Part shown: one piece after another, positions 31,410 through 44,920 of the stretch
Layout: every line of letters starts with the position of its first letter
How positions within the stretch are numbered: the first letter of the stretch is position 1
Assembly: GCF_026151205.1 (NCBI RefSeq)
Contig: NC_087079.1
Span: 6,668,169 to 6,732,168 of the forward strand
DNA length: 64,000 nt
Source: Bolinopsis microptera
Lineage: Eukaryota; Ctenophora; Tentaculata; Lobata; Bolinopsidae
Direction: 5' to 3'
The notes under the pieces: model-generated
What the model saw: only the letters and a program-made list of their open reading frames with translations
Databases searched by the model: none
What the model was told of the DNA's origin: nothing
Program-made: the position numbers and the translations under genes

Positions 31410-33362
31410 CCTGTTGTGTAACAAGCCTGAAGTCCTCAGGTAACATTGTGTTACAGACCTGAATTCCTCAGGTAACGTTGTGTTACAGGCCTGAAGTCCT
31501 CAAGTAACGTTGTGCTGCAAGCCTGAAGTCCTCAGGTAACGTTGTGTTACAAGCCTGAAGTCCTCAGGTAACGTTGTGATACAAGCCTGAAGTCCTCAGG
31601 TAACGTTGTGTTACAAGCCTGAAGTCCTCAGGTAACGTTGTGTTACAAGCCTGAAGTCCTCAGGTAACGTTGTGTTACAAGCCTGAAGTTCTCAAGTAAC
31701 GTTGTGTTACAGGCCTGAAGTCCTCAGGTAACGTTGTGTTACAAGCCTGAAGTCCTCAGGTAACATTGTGTTACAGGCCTGAAGTCCTCAGGTAACGTTG
31801 TGTTACAAGCCTAAGGTCATCAGGTAACGTTGTGTTATAAGCCTAAGGTCATCAGGTAACGTTGTGTTACAATCCTGAAGTCCTCAGGTAACGTTGTGTT
31901 ACAGGCCTGAAGTCCTCAGGTAACATTGTGTTACAAGCCTAAGGTCATCAGGTAACGTTGTGTTACAAGCCTAAGGTCATCAGGTAACGTTGTGTTACAA
32001 GCCTGAAGTCCCCATGTAACGCTGTGTTACAAGCCTGAAGTCCTCAGGTTACATTGTGTTACAAGCCTAAGGTCATCAGGTAACGTTGTGTTACAAGCCT
32101 AAGGTCATCAGGTAACGTTGTGTTACAAGCCTGAAGTCCTCAGGTAACATTGTGTTACAAGCCTGAAGTCCTCAGGTAACGTTGTGTTACAAGCCTGAAG
32201 TCCTCAGGTAACGTTGTGTTACAGGCCTGAAGTCATCAGGTAACGTTGTGTTACAAGCCTGAAGTCCTCAGGTAACGTTGTGTTACAGGCCTGAAGTCAT
32301 CAGGTAACGTTGTGTTACAGGCCTGAAGTCATCAGGTAACTTTGTGTTACAGGCCTGAAGTCATCAGGTAACGTTGTGTTACAGGCCTGAAGTCCTCAGG
32401 TAACGTTGTGTTACAAGCCTGAAGTCCTCAGGTAACGTTGTGTTACAGGCCTGAAGTCCTCAAGTAACGTTGTGTTACAAGCCTGAAGTCCTCAGGTAAC
32501 GTTGTGTTACAAGCCTAAGGTCATCGGGTAACGTTGTGATACAAGCCTGAAGTCCTCAGGTAACGCTGTGTTACAAGCCTGAAGTCCTCAGGTAACGTTG
32601 TGTTACAGGCCTCAAGTCCTCAGGTAACGTTGTGTTACAAGCCTGAAGTCCTCAGGTAACGTTGTGTTACAGGCCTGAAGTCCTCAAGTAACGTTGTGTT
32701 ACAAGCCTGAAGTCCTCAGGTAACGTTGTGTTACAAGCCTAAGGTCATCAGGTAACGTTGTGATACAAGCCTGAAGTCCTCAGGTAACGCTGTGTTACAA
32801 GCCTGAAGTCCTCAGGTAACGTTGTGTTACAGGCCTGAAGTCCTCAAGTAACCCTGTGTTACAGGCCTGAAGTCCTCAGGTAACGTTGTGCTACAAGCCT
32901 GAAGTCCTCAGGTAACGTTGTGTTACAAGCCTGAAGTCATCAGGTAACGTTGTGTTACAAGCCTGAAGTCCTCAGGTAACGTTGTGTTACAAGCCTGAAG
33001 TCCTCAGGTAACGTTGTGTGACAAGCCTAAGGTCATCAGGTAACGTTGTGTTACAGGCCTGAAGTCCTCAGGTAACATTGTGTTACAAGCCTGAAGTCCT
33101 CAGGTAACGTTGTGTTACAAGCCCGAAGTCCCCATGTAACGTTGTGTTACAGGCCTGAAGTCCTCAGGTAACGTTGTGTTACAAGCCTGAAGTCCTCAGG
33201 TAACGTGTGATACAAGCCTGAAGTCCCCATGTAACGTTGTGTTACAGGCCTGAAGTCCCCATGTAACGTTGTGTTACAAGCCTGAAGTCCTCAGGTAACG
33301 TTGTGTTACAAGCCTGAAGTCCTCAGGTAACGTTGTGTTACAAGCCTGAAGTCCTCAGATAA
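31410..33362. repeat. 32-bp satellite array, about 60 units
   Basis: Consensus unit GTAACGTTGTGTTAC followed by AAGCCTGAAGTCCTCAG. The first half is an imperfect palindrome (GTAAC...GTTAC). Variant units carry AAGCCTAAGGTCATCAG or AGGCCTGAAGTC, and CCCCATGTAAC variants occur near 32010, 33128, 33227 and 33255. The variants recur in clusters, which suggests higher-order homogenisation. There are no unique spacers. Confidence 0.97.
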
Positions 33363-35995
33363 CACTGTCTGACCAGTTAGACGAGACAAAATCACGACAG
33401 AAATGAATATAAAGGCCATTGCCTCTAAACCACAACGTCGCCGTCTGCTCTACATCAAGCTCTTATCCTCTTGTAAACATATTAAGCCAGATTTGAAATT
33501 GAATAACTTAGGCTACTCTAACCGACTAGTCATACCATTTACAGGATCCCGACCGGCTACTTAATTATTTCGTTCTTTACTCAAGCATACGCGGATTTAC
33601 GTTTACCATTTTAAATATGAATAACATATTACTACATATTATTATACATTATATGGCATATATATATTATATGGCAGTGCCTCGAGTTTTCGTTTTTAAT
33701 TTTATAATTATCTAACGTTTGTATGGTTTGTTGTTCATTTACTTTGTATCACTTGGTTATTTATTAAAATTGAGTGCAGTATAAGATCAAGATATGGTGA
33801 AGACTGAAGATGTCTAGTAAAATGGTGTATTAATGAACTAAGTAGTAAAGTAAGTAAGTAAGTAAAGAGTCATTCAACTTAATTAGCTTGAATCAGAAAA
33901 TTTAATTGAATAAAACTGTTAATAGGGTGGACATATTCCCAGGGCCTAAAAATATTTAACTTCACCTGGGCGTCCACGACTTTTGTCTGTGATTACTACT
34001 CCTTAGTCCTTTCATTACATAATCACTGTACCGTGCAAACCGTTTGCACAAAATTAGCCTGCATAAACGACACTGTTTAAACGACACTGTTTAAACGACA
34101 CTGTTTAAACGACACTGTTTCGTCATTCTGCCCAATATATCAGTGAAACGCCATGCAATTCACGTACCACTAACCTTCATTATTTCGTTTTAGGTCGCCG
34201 ATGATTTACCCCTGCATGCTGCAGACTCAATTATACAAATATTTGTGTCCTCTATTTATGTAATAAAGCTTTCCATAAGAGCCGTGCACCGAGACTGCAT
34301 TTAGATGGGCGCAGCGGCGGTTTGGAACTTTTACTTAATCACTCGCTCAGTACAGATTAATCATATCTTGTGAAAGGGGCCTGAGGGTATAATAAATGTA
34401 GCTTTATTTTCGATATATTTTATTATCCTGATTCCGAATCACCCCTAAGGCCCCTTTAGTGTTACATTATAATTTGTAAGCAATGAAATTAAGTAAAAAA
34501 AACCCCTTAAATCTTCCAACTTTATGTTTTTAATCTGACATCGTTTCAAAAACCAGCGGCGCGGTGGCTGAACAAAGACATGCTGTTAGAAGGACCACTT
34601 ATTGAATATTTAGTTATTGATGACTTCAAAGAAAGACGTGCATGAGTCAAACGACAAGACATCATTTCTGACTTCCGCGTTAACTTAGCTTCAGTTAAAT
34701 GGTAATTGATTTATTTTGTCCCGGCTCTTTTAACACAGTCTTTTAGCCCAGCCGAAGTAATCAGTATTATGATTGTTAAGAAAATTTACTTTTTTAATCA
34801 GCAATATCAGAGCCCAGAGGTATACTGATTAGTATGTTGTAGCTTTGCTCTAATATCAAATATAAAAGATTTCTTGTGAGAGTGGCAGCAACATTCTTTC
34901 ATCAAACTTTTCCAGTTTTCCTGGGAAAAGTTTACAAAAGTAAACCTTTACCTTTGCTTTCATTATAACGAGGATACTTTCTCTAAATTATGTACAATTA
35001 ATTATTAAGTGACCATATTAATGCCTCTGCAACCGTGCGTCCGTGTCAACCGTGTTATACTAGGCAACTGTTTCATGTGCGTTAACCGTACGTCATTTTG
35101 CAGGTTGCAAAGCTGGCGTTAGGGCTTTAGGGGTAGTAGTAAAACTATAAAAGATCCGGTCAGTCAACCCTTCCCATACTATTGTTCTTAAAAAGATCCT
35201 TTATCTACGCATTTGAAAATGGAGACAGTGAAGAAGTCAGTTTGTTAAGTAAAGCCCTGATTCATGTTTCAGTCTGAAGAATTGTTATTTTGCCACCCCA
35301 CACCACGTACTAGAATATTTACTTTTAGTAATTTGGGTCGATATCAAAATTCAAAATAGTTGTATTCGCACTCAAATTTTACTTGACATACGTTGCATGC
35401 CACTTTTCGCGCGCGAAACGTGTATCAATTTTACGGACAGACTGAACACGACAACCCTTGATCTACATACGAATACTGCGACATTCGTGTGACAAAAGTC
35501 TGCCCCAAAGTTGCATAGTGAAGTTTTCACTCTTCTAATTAAATAAATATCGATCCCTGCGTGTCCTGCGTGCTTCTAAATTGTAAATTTATCCCAAAGT
35601 TGTGCACAATTTACTGGAATGTTACAGACAAAGTGATGTCTTCACTTTATTCTAGATGAATTCTTTCATTAAAATTGCGGATTGTTTCTGAAAAGTTGCG
35701 GATTGTTTCTGAAAGGACTTTATTCAGAAACAATCAGAAATTTGAATGAAAGAAACATCAAATCATGAAACTCAATAGACTCAGTTTATTCTACTTCTAT
35801 AAATACAATTTTATAAAATTAAAACGTAGTACGTGTCATTTGATTTTATTCCCTGGTTGCTCTAGTGAGCTTTATGGTCGGAAATGGAAAATGTATAACA
35901 TCGACACCACGTACCGTACCATTACACATTATTAAGCAATGTTAGTCTCGTAGTTGATTGCCATGGGTTGTATAGTCTTTCAGATTTTTCAGGGA
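33363..35995. other. Intergenic region with a small 15-bp repeat
   Basis: No gene is recognised. A 15-bp repeat (AAACGACACTGTTTA, about four copies) lies at 34063-34120. A duplicated phrase GTTGCGGATTGTTTCTGAAA lies around 35675-35715. Confidence 0.5.
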
Positions 35996-36509
35996 TCACA
36001 GTGCTGGCAAGCACGACCGTTGCATTTATTGTGGGTATACTATGTTCCCCATTTACTATTATACCCCCTTTACTATTATACCCCCTTTACTATTATACCC
36101 CCTTTGGTACACGTTACAAGCCTCTTTTGTGCACGCGAAGCGTGCACTCCGGCCTCCGGCAGTAGTTTTCCAGGCATTAAGACTCATCGGAAGTCGTTAA
36201 GCAGAATTATTTTTAGTTCAAAACATTCTAATTTGATGTCAAAGATGACAGGAATAAAAAATAGTTATGTTGAGATTTTTAAGAAATTTGCATAAAATAC
36301 TCGCCAGCACTGTTATACGAAATTCGGTAAAAAACCCAAAATCGCCATATTCAGGTGCCTTTAAAACCATGTTAAAATTGAGTTAGAGATCTGAAATTTT
36401 TCAGGGCGTCTAGACGTTGATCAAATCGACTGCAAAAAAAGTTTCAGGTTTCAGGAGTATCGGGAAATGGGTTTTCTAGAACCCCTGTTTTACGACAGAT
36501 TGTCGTGAT
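35996..36509. mobile_element. Element A, left copy (forward)
   Basis: This 514-bp block recurs inverted at 38091-38586. It starts TCACAGTGCTGGC and ends GATTGTCGTGA, so the termini are TCAC/GTGA, and it abuts a (TA)n run on its right. It contains three TTTACTATTATACCCCC units and the strong hairpin GTGCACGCGAAGCGTGCAC. No ORF is recognised. Confidence 0.7.
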
Positions 36510-36532
36510 ATATATATATATATATATATATA

Positions 36533-38068
36533 TTTTACCAAAACCCATAATCATGGGTAGAGTGGACCGCTGTCAGTGTCTCTCTTTCCCAAACAAAAGG
36601 AAATGATATTACTTTGATTGACCGTTCTCAAATGCAAAATGATACCGAGAATGAAATCGGTCGCTCGCTTTTCCCATTCATTCACGGCTTACGAATTGTA
36701 ATAAGTTTCGATTGATTACATCAATCAGATGCTGTAAAAATCTCTTTGGGTTGCGTTCGGGTCGATACCTAGTATTTCGGGGTAAGGGTGGTAGTTATTA
36801 GTATTACTTATTGAATTAGCTGAAGTTTATTGAATCTTCATTGCCGAGTACAGCTGCCTTTGGGTAGTTTTTCTTAATCTATTACAATTGTAAATGAATG
36901 GGAAAAGCGAGCGACCGATTTCATTCTCGGTATCATTTTGCATTTGAGAACGGTCAATCAAAGTAATATCATTTCCTTTTGTTTGGGAAAGAGAGACACT
37001 GACAGCGGTCCACTCTACCCATGATTATGGGTTTTGGTAAAATATCATCTCTTTTTGATTATAATGTCAGGGTACTTTATAAAGTCGAAATATAAACTGA
37101 TATCTTCATTAATAAGGAGGAAGTTTCAACGATTTCGAAATCTATCCTTTAAAAACATTTCCTTGTGTTTAGGGAAGCATATCGGTCGATCACTGACTGA
37201 ATATGCCACTTAATACTCATTCAAGTTGGCATTAAATTCATATATAATGACATTAAACTGTCGTGGCAAAGCAGAATTTGTTGGAAATCACGAATGAGCA
37301 AAATTCTCACCTTTCGCACGTGCAAACTTTGAGCAGACGTTGCGTGCGCATCCAATATTGAATCGCCGTAAATTTTTGCATGTAATTGTTTTATATATAG
37401 CTTGATAAGCATGCAAAGTTTCAAAGTATTTTAAGAAGAACTGTAATCACAACGGCACTCTAAAGTTGACAGAAAATGACGAAAACAGCAATTTTCAGTG
37501 ATTTTAGCGATTTTCTATCAATTTGGGCGTGTCCCAACGTGTGCAACTTTTCGATTTTCAACTTTAAAACTAGCCTATGACACAATTTATACCTATAGGA
37601 AGCAGAACTGAGCTCCACAACCCAAGGCATGGCCCAACACCAGAGAATACTAAATCGCAAAATTGACGTTTTTATAAAATAATTCTTCAAAAAAGCACAA
37701 ACTTCAATGACGAATATCTTTATGAAGGAGCAAGCTAGAAAAACTTTCCGGTAGATTTTCAGAATGCTTGAACAATTATCTAAGATGAAAATTTCCTCAG
37801 ATTTTGAATAAAATTACTCCTTAATGGTTTAAAATTAATTTTAAAAGTTATTACTTTGTCAAAAATCAAGTTTTAAAAACGGTTAACTTGATGACGTCAT
37901 CAAGGGGTGTTTATGACGTCAAATAATTTGTTTATACAATGTAAACTAAAGTGTAAACAATTATTTGCAAGACCTGTGGTCGGAAATGCCTTTATCTTTT
38001 ATACTTTTGAATCTATGGACAATTAAATACAGGCTACAATTGACTGGCAAAGCGTCTATCCCTGAATA
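36533..38068. repeat. Arm B of a large inverted repeat
   Basis: About 1.53 kb, inverted and nearly identical to 38592-40124. Its outer 510 bp (36533-37042) is itself palindromic, with arms of about 152 bp starting TTTTACCAAAACCCAT. Its inner part carries TGATGACGTCATCA near 37890. No coding sequence is recognised. Confidence 0.9.
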
Positions 38069-38090
38069 TATATATATATGTATATATGTA

Positions 38091-38586
38091 TCACGACAAT
38101 CTATCGTAAAACAGGGGTTCTAGAAAACCCACTTCCCGATGCTCCTGAAACCTGAAACTTTTTTTGCAGTCGATTTGGTCAACGTCTAGACGCCCTGAAA
38201 AATTTCAGATCTCTAACTCAATTTTAACATGGTTTTAAAGGCACCTGAATATGGCGATTTTGGGTTTTTTACCGAATTTCGTATAACAGTGCTGGCGAGT
38301 ATTTTATGCAAATTTCTTAAAAATCTCAACATAACTATTTTTTATTCCTGTCATCTTTGACATCAAATTAGAATGTTTTGAACTAAAAATAAATCTGCTG
38401 AACGACTTCCGATGAGTCTTAATGCCTGAAAAACGCCTCCGGCCGGAGTGCACGCTTCGCGTGCACGAAAGAGGCTTGTAACGTGTAGGTACCAAAGGGG
38501 GTATAATAGTAAAGGGGGTATAATAGTAAAGGGGGTACATAGTATACCCACAATAAATGCACCGGTCGTGCTTGCCAGCACTGTGA
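38091..38586. mobile_element. Element A, inverted copy within the palindrome spacer
   Basis: Inverse complement of 35996-36509, with one fewer internal TTTACTATTATACCCCC-type unit. It sits at a (TA)n tract between arms B and B'. The hairpin GTGCACGCTTCGCGTGCAC is retained. Confidence 0.7.
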
Positions 38587-38591
38587 CATAC

Positions 38592-40124
38592 ATATTCAGG
38601 GATAGACGCTTTGCCAGTCAATTGTAGCCTGTATTTAATTGTCCATAGATTCAAAAGTATAAAAGATAAAGGCATTTCCGACCACAGGTCTTGCAAATAA
38701 TTGTTTACACTTTAGTTTACATTGTATAAACAAATTATTTGACGTCATAAACACCCCTTGATGACGTCATCAAGTTAACCGTTTTTAAAACTTGATTTTT
38801 GACAAAGTAATAACTTTTAAAATTAATTTTAAACCATTAAGGAGTAATTTTATTCAAAATCTGAGGAGATTTTCATCTTAGATAATTGTTCAAGCATTCT
38901 GAAAATCTACCGGTAAGTTTTTCTAGCTTGCTCCTTCATAAAGATATTCGTCATTGAAGTTTGTGCTTTTTTGAAGAATTATTTTATAAAAACGTCAATT
39001 TTGCGATTTAGTATTCTCTGGTGTTGGGCCATGCCTTGAGTTGAGGAGCTCAGTTCTGCTTCCTATAGGTATAAATTGTGCATTAGGCTTGTTTTGAAGT
39101 TGAAAATCGAAACGTTACACACGTGGGGACACGCCCAAATTGATAGAAAATTGCTAAAATCACTGAAAATTGCTGTTTTCGTCATTTTCTGTCAACTTTT
39201 GAGTGCCGTTGTGATTACAGTTCTTCTTGAAATACTTTGAAACTTTGCATGCTTATCAAGCTATATATAAAACAATTACATGAAAAAATTTACGGCGATT
39301 CAATATTGGATGCGCACGCAACGTCCGCTCAAAGTTTGCACGTGCGAAAGGTGAGAATTTTGCTCATTCGTGATTTCCAACAAATTCTGCTTTGCCACGA
39401 CATTTAATGTCATTATATATGAATTTAATGCCAACTTGAATGAGTATTAGGTGGCATATTCAGTCAGTGATCGACCGATATGCTTACCTAAACACAAGGA
39501 AATGTTTTTAAAGGAAAATTTCGAAATCGTTGAAACTTCCTCCTTATTAATTAATGAAGATATCAGTTTATATTTCGACTTTATAAAGTACCCTGACATT
39601 ATAATCAAAAAGAGATGATATTTTACCAAAACCCATATTCATGGGTAGAGTGGACCGCTGCCAGTGTCTCTCTTTCCCAAACAAAAGGAAATGATATTAA
39701 TTTGATTGACCGTTCTCAAATGCAAAATGATACCGAGAATGAAATCGGTCGCTCGCTTTTCCCATTCATTTACAATTGTAATAGATTAAGAAGATCTACC
39801 CAAAGGCAGCTGTACTCGGCAATAAAGATTCAATAAACTTCAGCTAATTCAATAAGCAATAACTACTACCCTTACCCCGAAATACTAGGTATCGATCCGA
39901 ACGCAACCCAAAGAGATTTTTACAGCATCTGACTGATGTAATCAATCGAAATTTATTACAATTCGTAAGCCGTGAATGAATGGAAAAAGCGAGCGACCGA
40001 TTTCATTCTCGGTATCATTTTGCATTTGAGAACGGTCAATCAAATTAATATCATTTCCTTTTGTTTGGGAAAGAGAGACACTGGCAGCGGTCCACTCTAC
40101 CCATGAATATGGGTTTTGGTAAAA
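38592..40124. repeat. Arm B' of the large inverted repeat
   Basis: Inverse complement of arm B. It ends with the second copy of the 504-bp sub-palindrome (39621-40124), terminating GGTTTTGGTAAAA. It differs from arm B at scattered substitutions and small indels only. Confidence 0.9.
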
Positions 40125-41637
40125 TTATATAATATAGTAATATGGTTTTTTCTGTTCAGTTCCATCCAGTATTCCTCAACATATATTTTATAGTTTTGCT
40201 CCTAAATTATTCGTTATTACCAAATTCCTCCATTTCTATTTAAGTCGCGTCGTTCGTGAATTTAATCGGTAATTAACCTTTTTAATTATCTTTGCTCGAA
40301 CTCCCAGGTGATTAAAACAGGTGATGTTACCTTATGTTCTACATTTCTATACTTCCTCACCTTCATCTCTCTACTTAGAGTTACACCTATTATTCACACC
40401 AAGTTTCATACTTATTCATAAATTGATCATTTGTCGTATTTCAACTTAGAGGAATGAATGTTACCGAGGCCATTTTTTTTTCTAGATAATTTTACGGCCA
40501 ATCGCAGCTTCCCTCATGCCAATTTCGACACCAAGTTCAGTGAATGTACTGCTTCATAACGATACTAGTCACACTAAGAGGACTATAGTGCAAAAAAACT
40601 GCTGCTAAAGTTAGCACTAGCAGCAATTAGCAGCATTTAAATACACTCGCGCCGTGCATTCATTGGCCACAGGCTAGCTATACATCACATCTCCGCAAGC
40701 AACCCTCGCGCGCTGCGCGCGGCTAGTTGTCATGGTAACGGACGTTAGGAATACGACATATTGAGACCTATATCGCGATCTCCAAAATCCACGTTTTTCT
40801 GCAAAAACGATGATTCGTAACCCTTCAGTTTCATTATTGCTTTTTTACAAAAGGGTGTGAATGAAAAATCAAGCTACAAGTATAGAACATTTTATTAGTT
40901 ACCCTTTATATCAATTGTTGTCAGAAAGATGCATAATATTTGATAAATTTATGAGCTTTTAATTTGATGCCATTAAATTTGGCGACCAGACCAGGAGCCG
41001 ACCGGTCTAATGTTTCTAGACCAGACTCGCCTCGCAGATGTTATTCCTAAATAAAAATCCTGGTTATACCGTACGTTAAATTGCAGGAGTCATTATTTAA
41101 TTTAAAGTATATGATGCAGGAGCAAAATAAAGCAGTCACTCTGAAGTTGTTTAATTAAGCCATTAGAGACGACTGTCTTCTAAAAAGGACTAATTATTTC
41201 ACTTACAGTTACAACGTTAATGTATATCAATTAGATAATTAGGCTATTGTCAGAAATTGGATTATAGAGCTTCATCAGATAAAGTTCAGCCCAATTTCAG
41301 ACAATTTTGAATTTCCTTTCAGTTGTTTAGTAAATTAGGAGGAGGAGAAGAAGGATGAGGGAAGGATAATTAGATGTGAGCATTATTGCGTTGACTTTCC
41401 TACCCTCCGTTGAAACACTGTTTTTATGACCCCGTTATCCCCCCCCCCCCCTATAGTTATTTGGTCAAAGCATGGCATCTAAAGCTTAAGCATGGAATCG
41501 AGCTTTAAATTTAATGAACTATTCACTATTCAGCCTTTTTAGAAACCCGCTCAGAAATTTAAGTTTAAAGGAATATTTTGCATCGTTCGAATCACTAACA
41601 TCATCAATTGCATACAGTAAGAAGAACTCCAAACAAA
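40125..41637. other. Intergenic region and promoter flank of the Kv channel gene
   Basis: No gene is recognised before the Kv start codon. The region is AT-rich, with a poly-C tract at 41439-41450. Confidence 0.45.
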
Positions 41638-44600
41638 ATGACAATGTTCCACGAGATACAGAACCTGTTCTCATTCGGAACACTACGTCTATCGGAGAAC
41701 TCTCAGACTCAGCTGGTACGAGAACTACCATCTAGATCTAAAAGTCCCGACTTTGATCACGATAACTGCCAGATCTTCATGGAGCCGAGCAGGTCGAGGC
41801 GGCAACTGATGGGAGGGGCTGTGCATACCAAACAGAGACACATGCGAGAGTCAGTGATAAGCCTGATCGGTCATCAGCCTGGTATGGCAACTAGTTGTGG
41901 CAATGATCACAATTTAGGTAAGCCTTGATTAATCATATTTATCGTGTACAAAGTACAAACCAATTAAAAAGTATTATTATATACTTTATGATTTCTTCAT
42001 TTTTGGTCATTTATTAAATTACAATTTTTTTACACAATTTACTCTAATTCTAAATGATTCTAAATATTGAGCAATCCATGTGTTCATTTGACCCAACATC
42101 GCACATATTTATCATCTAAAGATCTAATCAAGGAGGATTAGTCAACACTGTCTTTCATAAATACCAACTTGACAATGCGAAGAGACACCCAATCCCATAT
42201 TAAATTATCATGAAATTATAAAATGAACTTATCATAACATTATTTATCATAAATTATCATATTATGAAATTATTGTATTATTAAATCATAATACTATTTA
42301 TTATGAAATTATGATGTAATGAAACTGCCATATAGTGCTTTAAGGCATTAACTGAAATCCCAGATCATTAAATACAAACCGTTATAAATTTAAGGTTCTG
42401 ACCTTCCTACTACCTAATGTCCTTATTGGTAAACACATGATGCGGCATAACAGTAAGTTTTAAAAGTCAGTCTATATGGTAACCGTTTAATATTAATAAG
42501 ATGTAGAAAATAGTCGGCTCACCTCATGATATGAAAAAAAGTATGTTGAAACTTAAATGGCAACGTGGCTAGAATTTATTAGTGAATTCAACATTTATTG
42601 GACTTGATACCAAGATGAAATTAGAAAAGGAAAAGGATTCAGACAGCAGTAGCTGCAACTTAAACTTACCAATCTTCAGATTTTCCCAGTACGATAAGCG
42701 AAACTCTTTCCTTAAACCAAGTATCGACAACAACGGAAGTTGCTGGAGCAGGAAAATCGCATTCAGAAAAAAAGATACTTATCAACGTATCCGGGAGAAA
42801 GTTTTTAATTTATCGCAGCTATTTGGAAAGGTACTAAAACTGTTATGAAAATATGAAAACTTTAACTGTTTCCATTCTAACTAGATACTGCTGCATACTT
42901 GTTACTTTTGTTTTTGGAGTAATAGCTTTAAAGTCAACTTGACTCAAACTGTAGAGTAATCGGAAATGGACCAATCAAAAATATCGAACTCTGATGATAT
43001 CCCAAAAATATTAATATTGGTAAATAACTAGCCTGATGATCAGGTACCCAAAGACGCTGCTCGGATCGGCTGACCTAGATAAACACTACGACACACATTA
43101 CGGGGACTACTTCTTCGACACAAACCAGGAGGCCTTTGAGAGTATCTTTGATTTTTACCTCTACGGAAAACTCTACCAACCAGCGTCTATACCCAGCGAA
43201 ATGTTTGAGGTAAACAAAGAGGGTGTGCTTAATTTGGATGCTGCATTATTGCAACTCTTCACAATTTTAATAGGTAAGGTAAGTATATTACTCGTTTGTC
43301 TAAGTTGCTTCTCAATCTCAATTGTAAACGCTTTAACACGCTTATTATGAACACTGTCTTCAGGATTCGTTAGAATATTTCCGGATGGTGTCTGTGATTA
43401 AAGAAGCTGAAGCTCAAGAAAAACAAAAGGAGAAAAGCAAGGTACACTCACATACAATTGCAAAGACTTGCTTAGGGCGAATCAGACAGCAAATTGATAA
43501 TGCATTTAAAAATCCCAGCTGCAGCAAAGCTGGTCTTATCTATGGATGGGTTGACATCGCTTGTATCATCCTTTCAATCATACTTATGATCAGTGAGACT
43601 GACCCTAAAATAGATGTAATGTTAATGGACAAAACTTTGAAAATCACTAAAATATGGGCTTCTTTGGAATTGGCAACAATCATCTTTTTTACATTTGACG
43701 TCCTACTAAGATTCGTAGTAACCTACGGAAAGTTCGAATTTGTCAAAAGCCCAGGGACATGGCTGGACCTCTTCACAATTCTCCCTTTCTTCCTCGAGGT
43801 ACTTGTAGATGTAGCGCATTTTGGGTCGATAAAAGTTTTGAGAGTAGCCAGGATCGCCCGAATCTTGAAACTGATTAAGAGGAACAAAAGATTATTGCTG
43901 ATGGTGACTGTTCTGTCAAGATCTATGGGTGAGCTGAGCATGCTGTTTATTGTGTGGAGTATGTGTATTGTTGTGGCTGGGATGAGCCTCTACTTCATCG
44001 AGGAAACGGACAATTCTGCAGATATCAAATCAGGTAAATTAGTAATGTCACCATTCGTGATATTGTAACGCGGTTAAATTTTAAGATTTTAATTCCAGTT
44101 TAATTCTAGTTTAATTCCAGTTTAATTCCAGTTTAATTCCATTCTCTTTTATAGCGCAGTTATTTGTTTTGCTCTACGTGGGCCGATTTAATTTCTTAAA
44201 TGGGAACGTGCTGCTACACAGCTACATGTTTAATACATGTCATTATATTTTACTCTTAACCAAACTTATGTTTTTATAAAATTTGATATATTTAAGTTTC
44301 TTATTAATATTTATTTTTACGTATCACTATTGTGGCTGACGGAGCTGGAAAATCTTAACCCTGTCAAACTGGTTGTATACCCTGTTTACTGGATTTTTTT
44401 GTGAGAAGTTGATTAAACATTAAATATTTATTCTCAGGGTTTCACGGCATTTGGTGGGCTGTAGTTACTTTAAGCACTGTCGGATACGGTGATATAGTAC
44501 CTGTAAGTATGTATTTATACTTATTTCTGATAATTTATTACTGTTAAAAAACCTTTAAAAATACTTACGTGGTGAATTACCGATGAATGAGCTAATATAC

Positions 44601-44920
44601 ACACATGCGTAAATAATATATATATATATACACATATACATATACAATATACATACATAATATGTTCATATCTCATTTCCCAGAATTCAACGCAAGGCAA
44701 GCTGTTCGGGTCCGTGTTTGTGTACGTAAGCATGATCTTCATGGCTCTGCCTTTAACAATCATTGTGGGGGCATTCAGCAAACAATATGAGTCAAAAACG
44801 TGCCTGAAATTGAAAGAAACTCAATCAGAAGCAGACCTCAATCTTCGAGTTGAAAATGAAGCAGACCTCAATCTTCGAGTTGAAAATGAGCAGCTGATGG
44901 AAGTGATCATTCAAGTTTAG
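41638..44920 (+). CDS. Voltage-gated potassium channel subunit, possibly electrically silent (six exons)
   Basis: Exons 41638-41917, 42680-42830, 43044-43278, 43364-44033, 44438-44502 and 44684-44920 join in phase to 545 aa. The N-terminal T1 domain begins ILINVSGRKFLIYRSYLERYPKT split across exons 2 and 3, and contains YFFDTNQEAFESIFDFYLYG. S1-S5 lie in exon 4. S4 reads KVLRVARIARILKLIKR, so the voltage-sensing charges are present. Exon 5 encodes the pore and the selectivity filter TVGYGD. Exon 6 encodes S6 with MALPLTIIVGAF, where most Kv channels have PVP or PIP; Thr replaces the second Pro. A C-terminal 10-residue unit (EADLNLRVEN) is directly duplicated. The start is the first ATG in frame, in the context CAAAATGA. 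The loss of PxP resembles modulatory Kv subunits that work only in heteromers, which is inference. Confidence 0.9.

Noticed and set aside
31410-33362. CRISPR-like array of 32-bp repeats
   Set aside because: Units are contiguous with no unique spacers, and the genome is eukaryotic. It is a satellite.
35954-38696. Open frames rich in Tyr/Pro in the inverted complex
   Set aside because: They translate TTTACTATTATACCCCC repeats in the two element A copies, on both strands.
41608-41637. Upstream extension of the Kv N-terminus starting at a TTG
   Set aside because: A non-ATG start is unlikely; the first ATG in frame is at 41638 in a good context.
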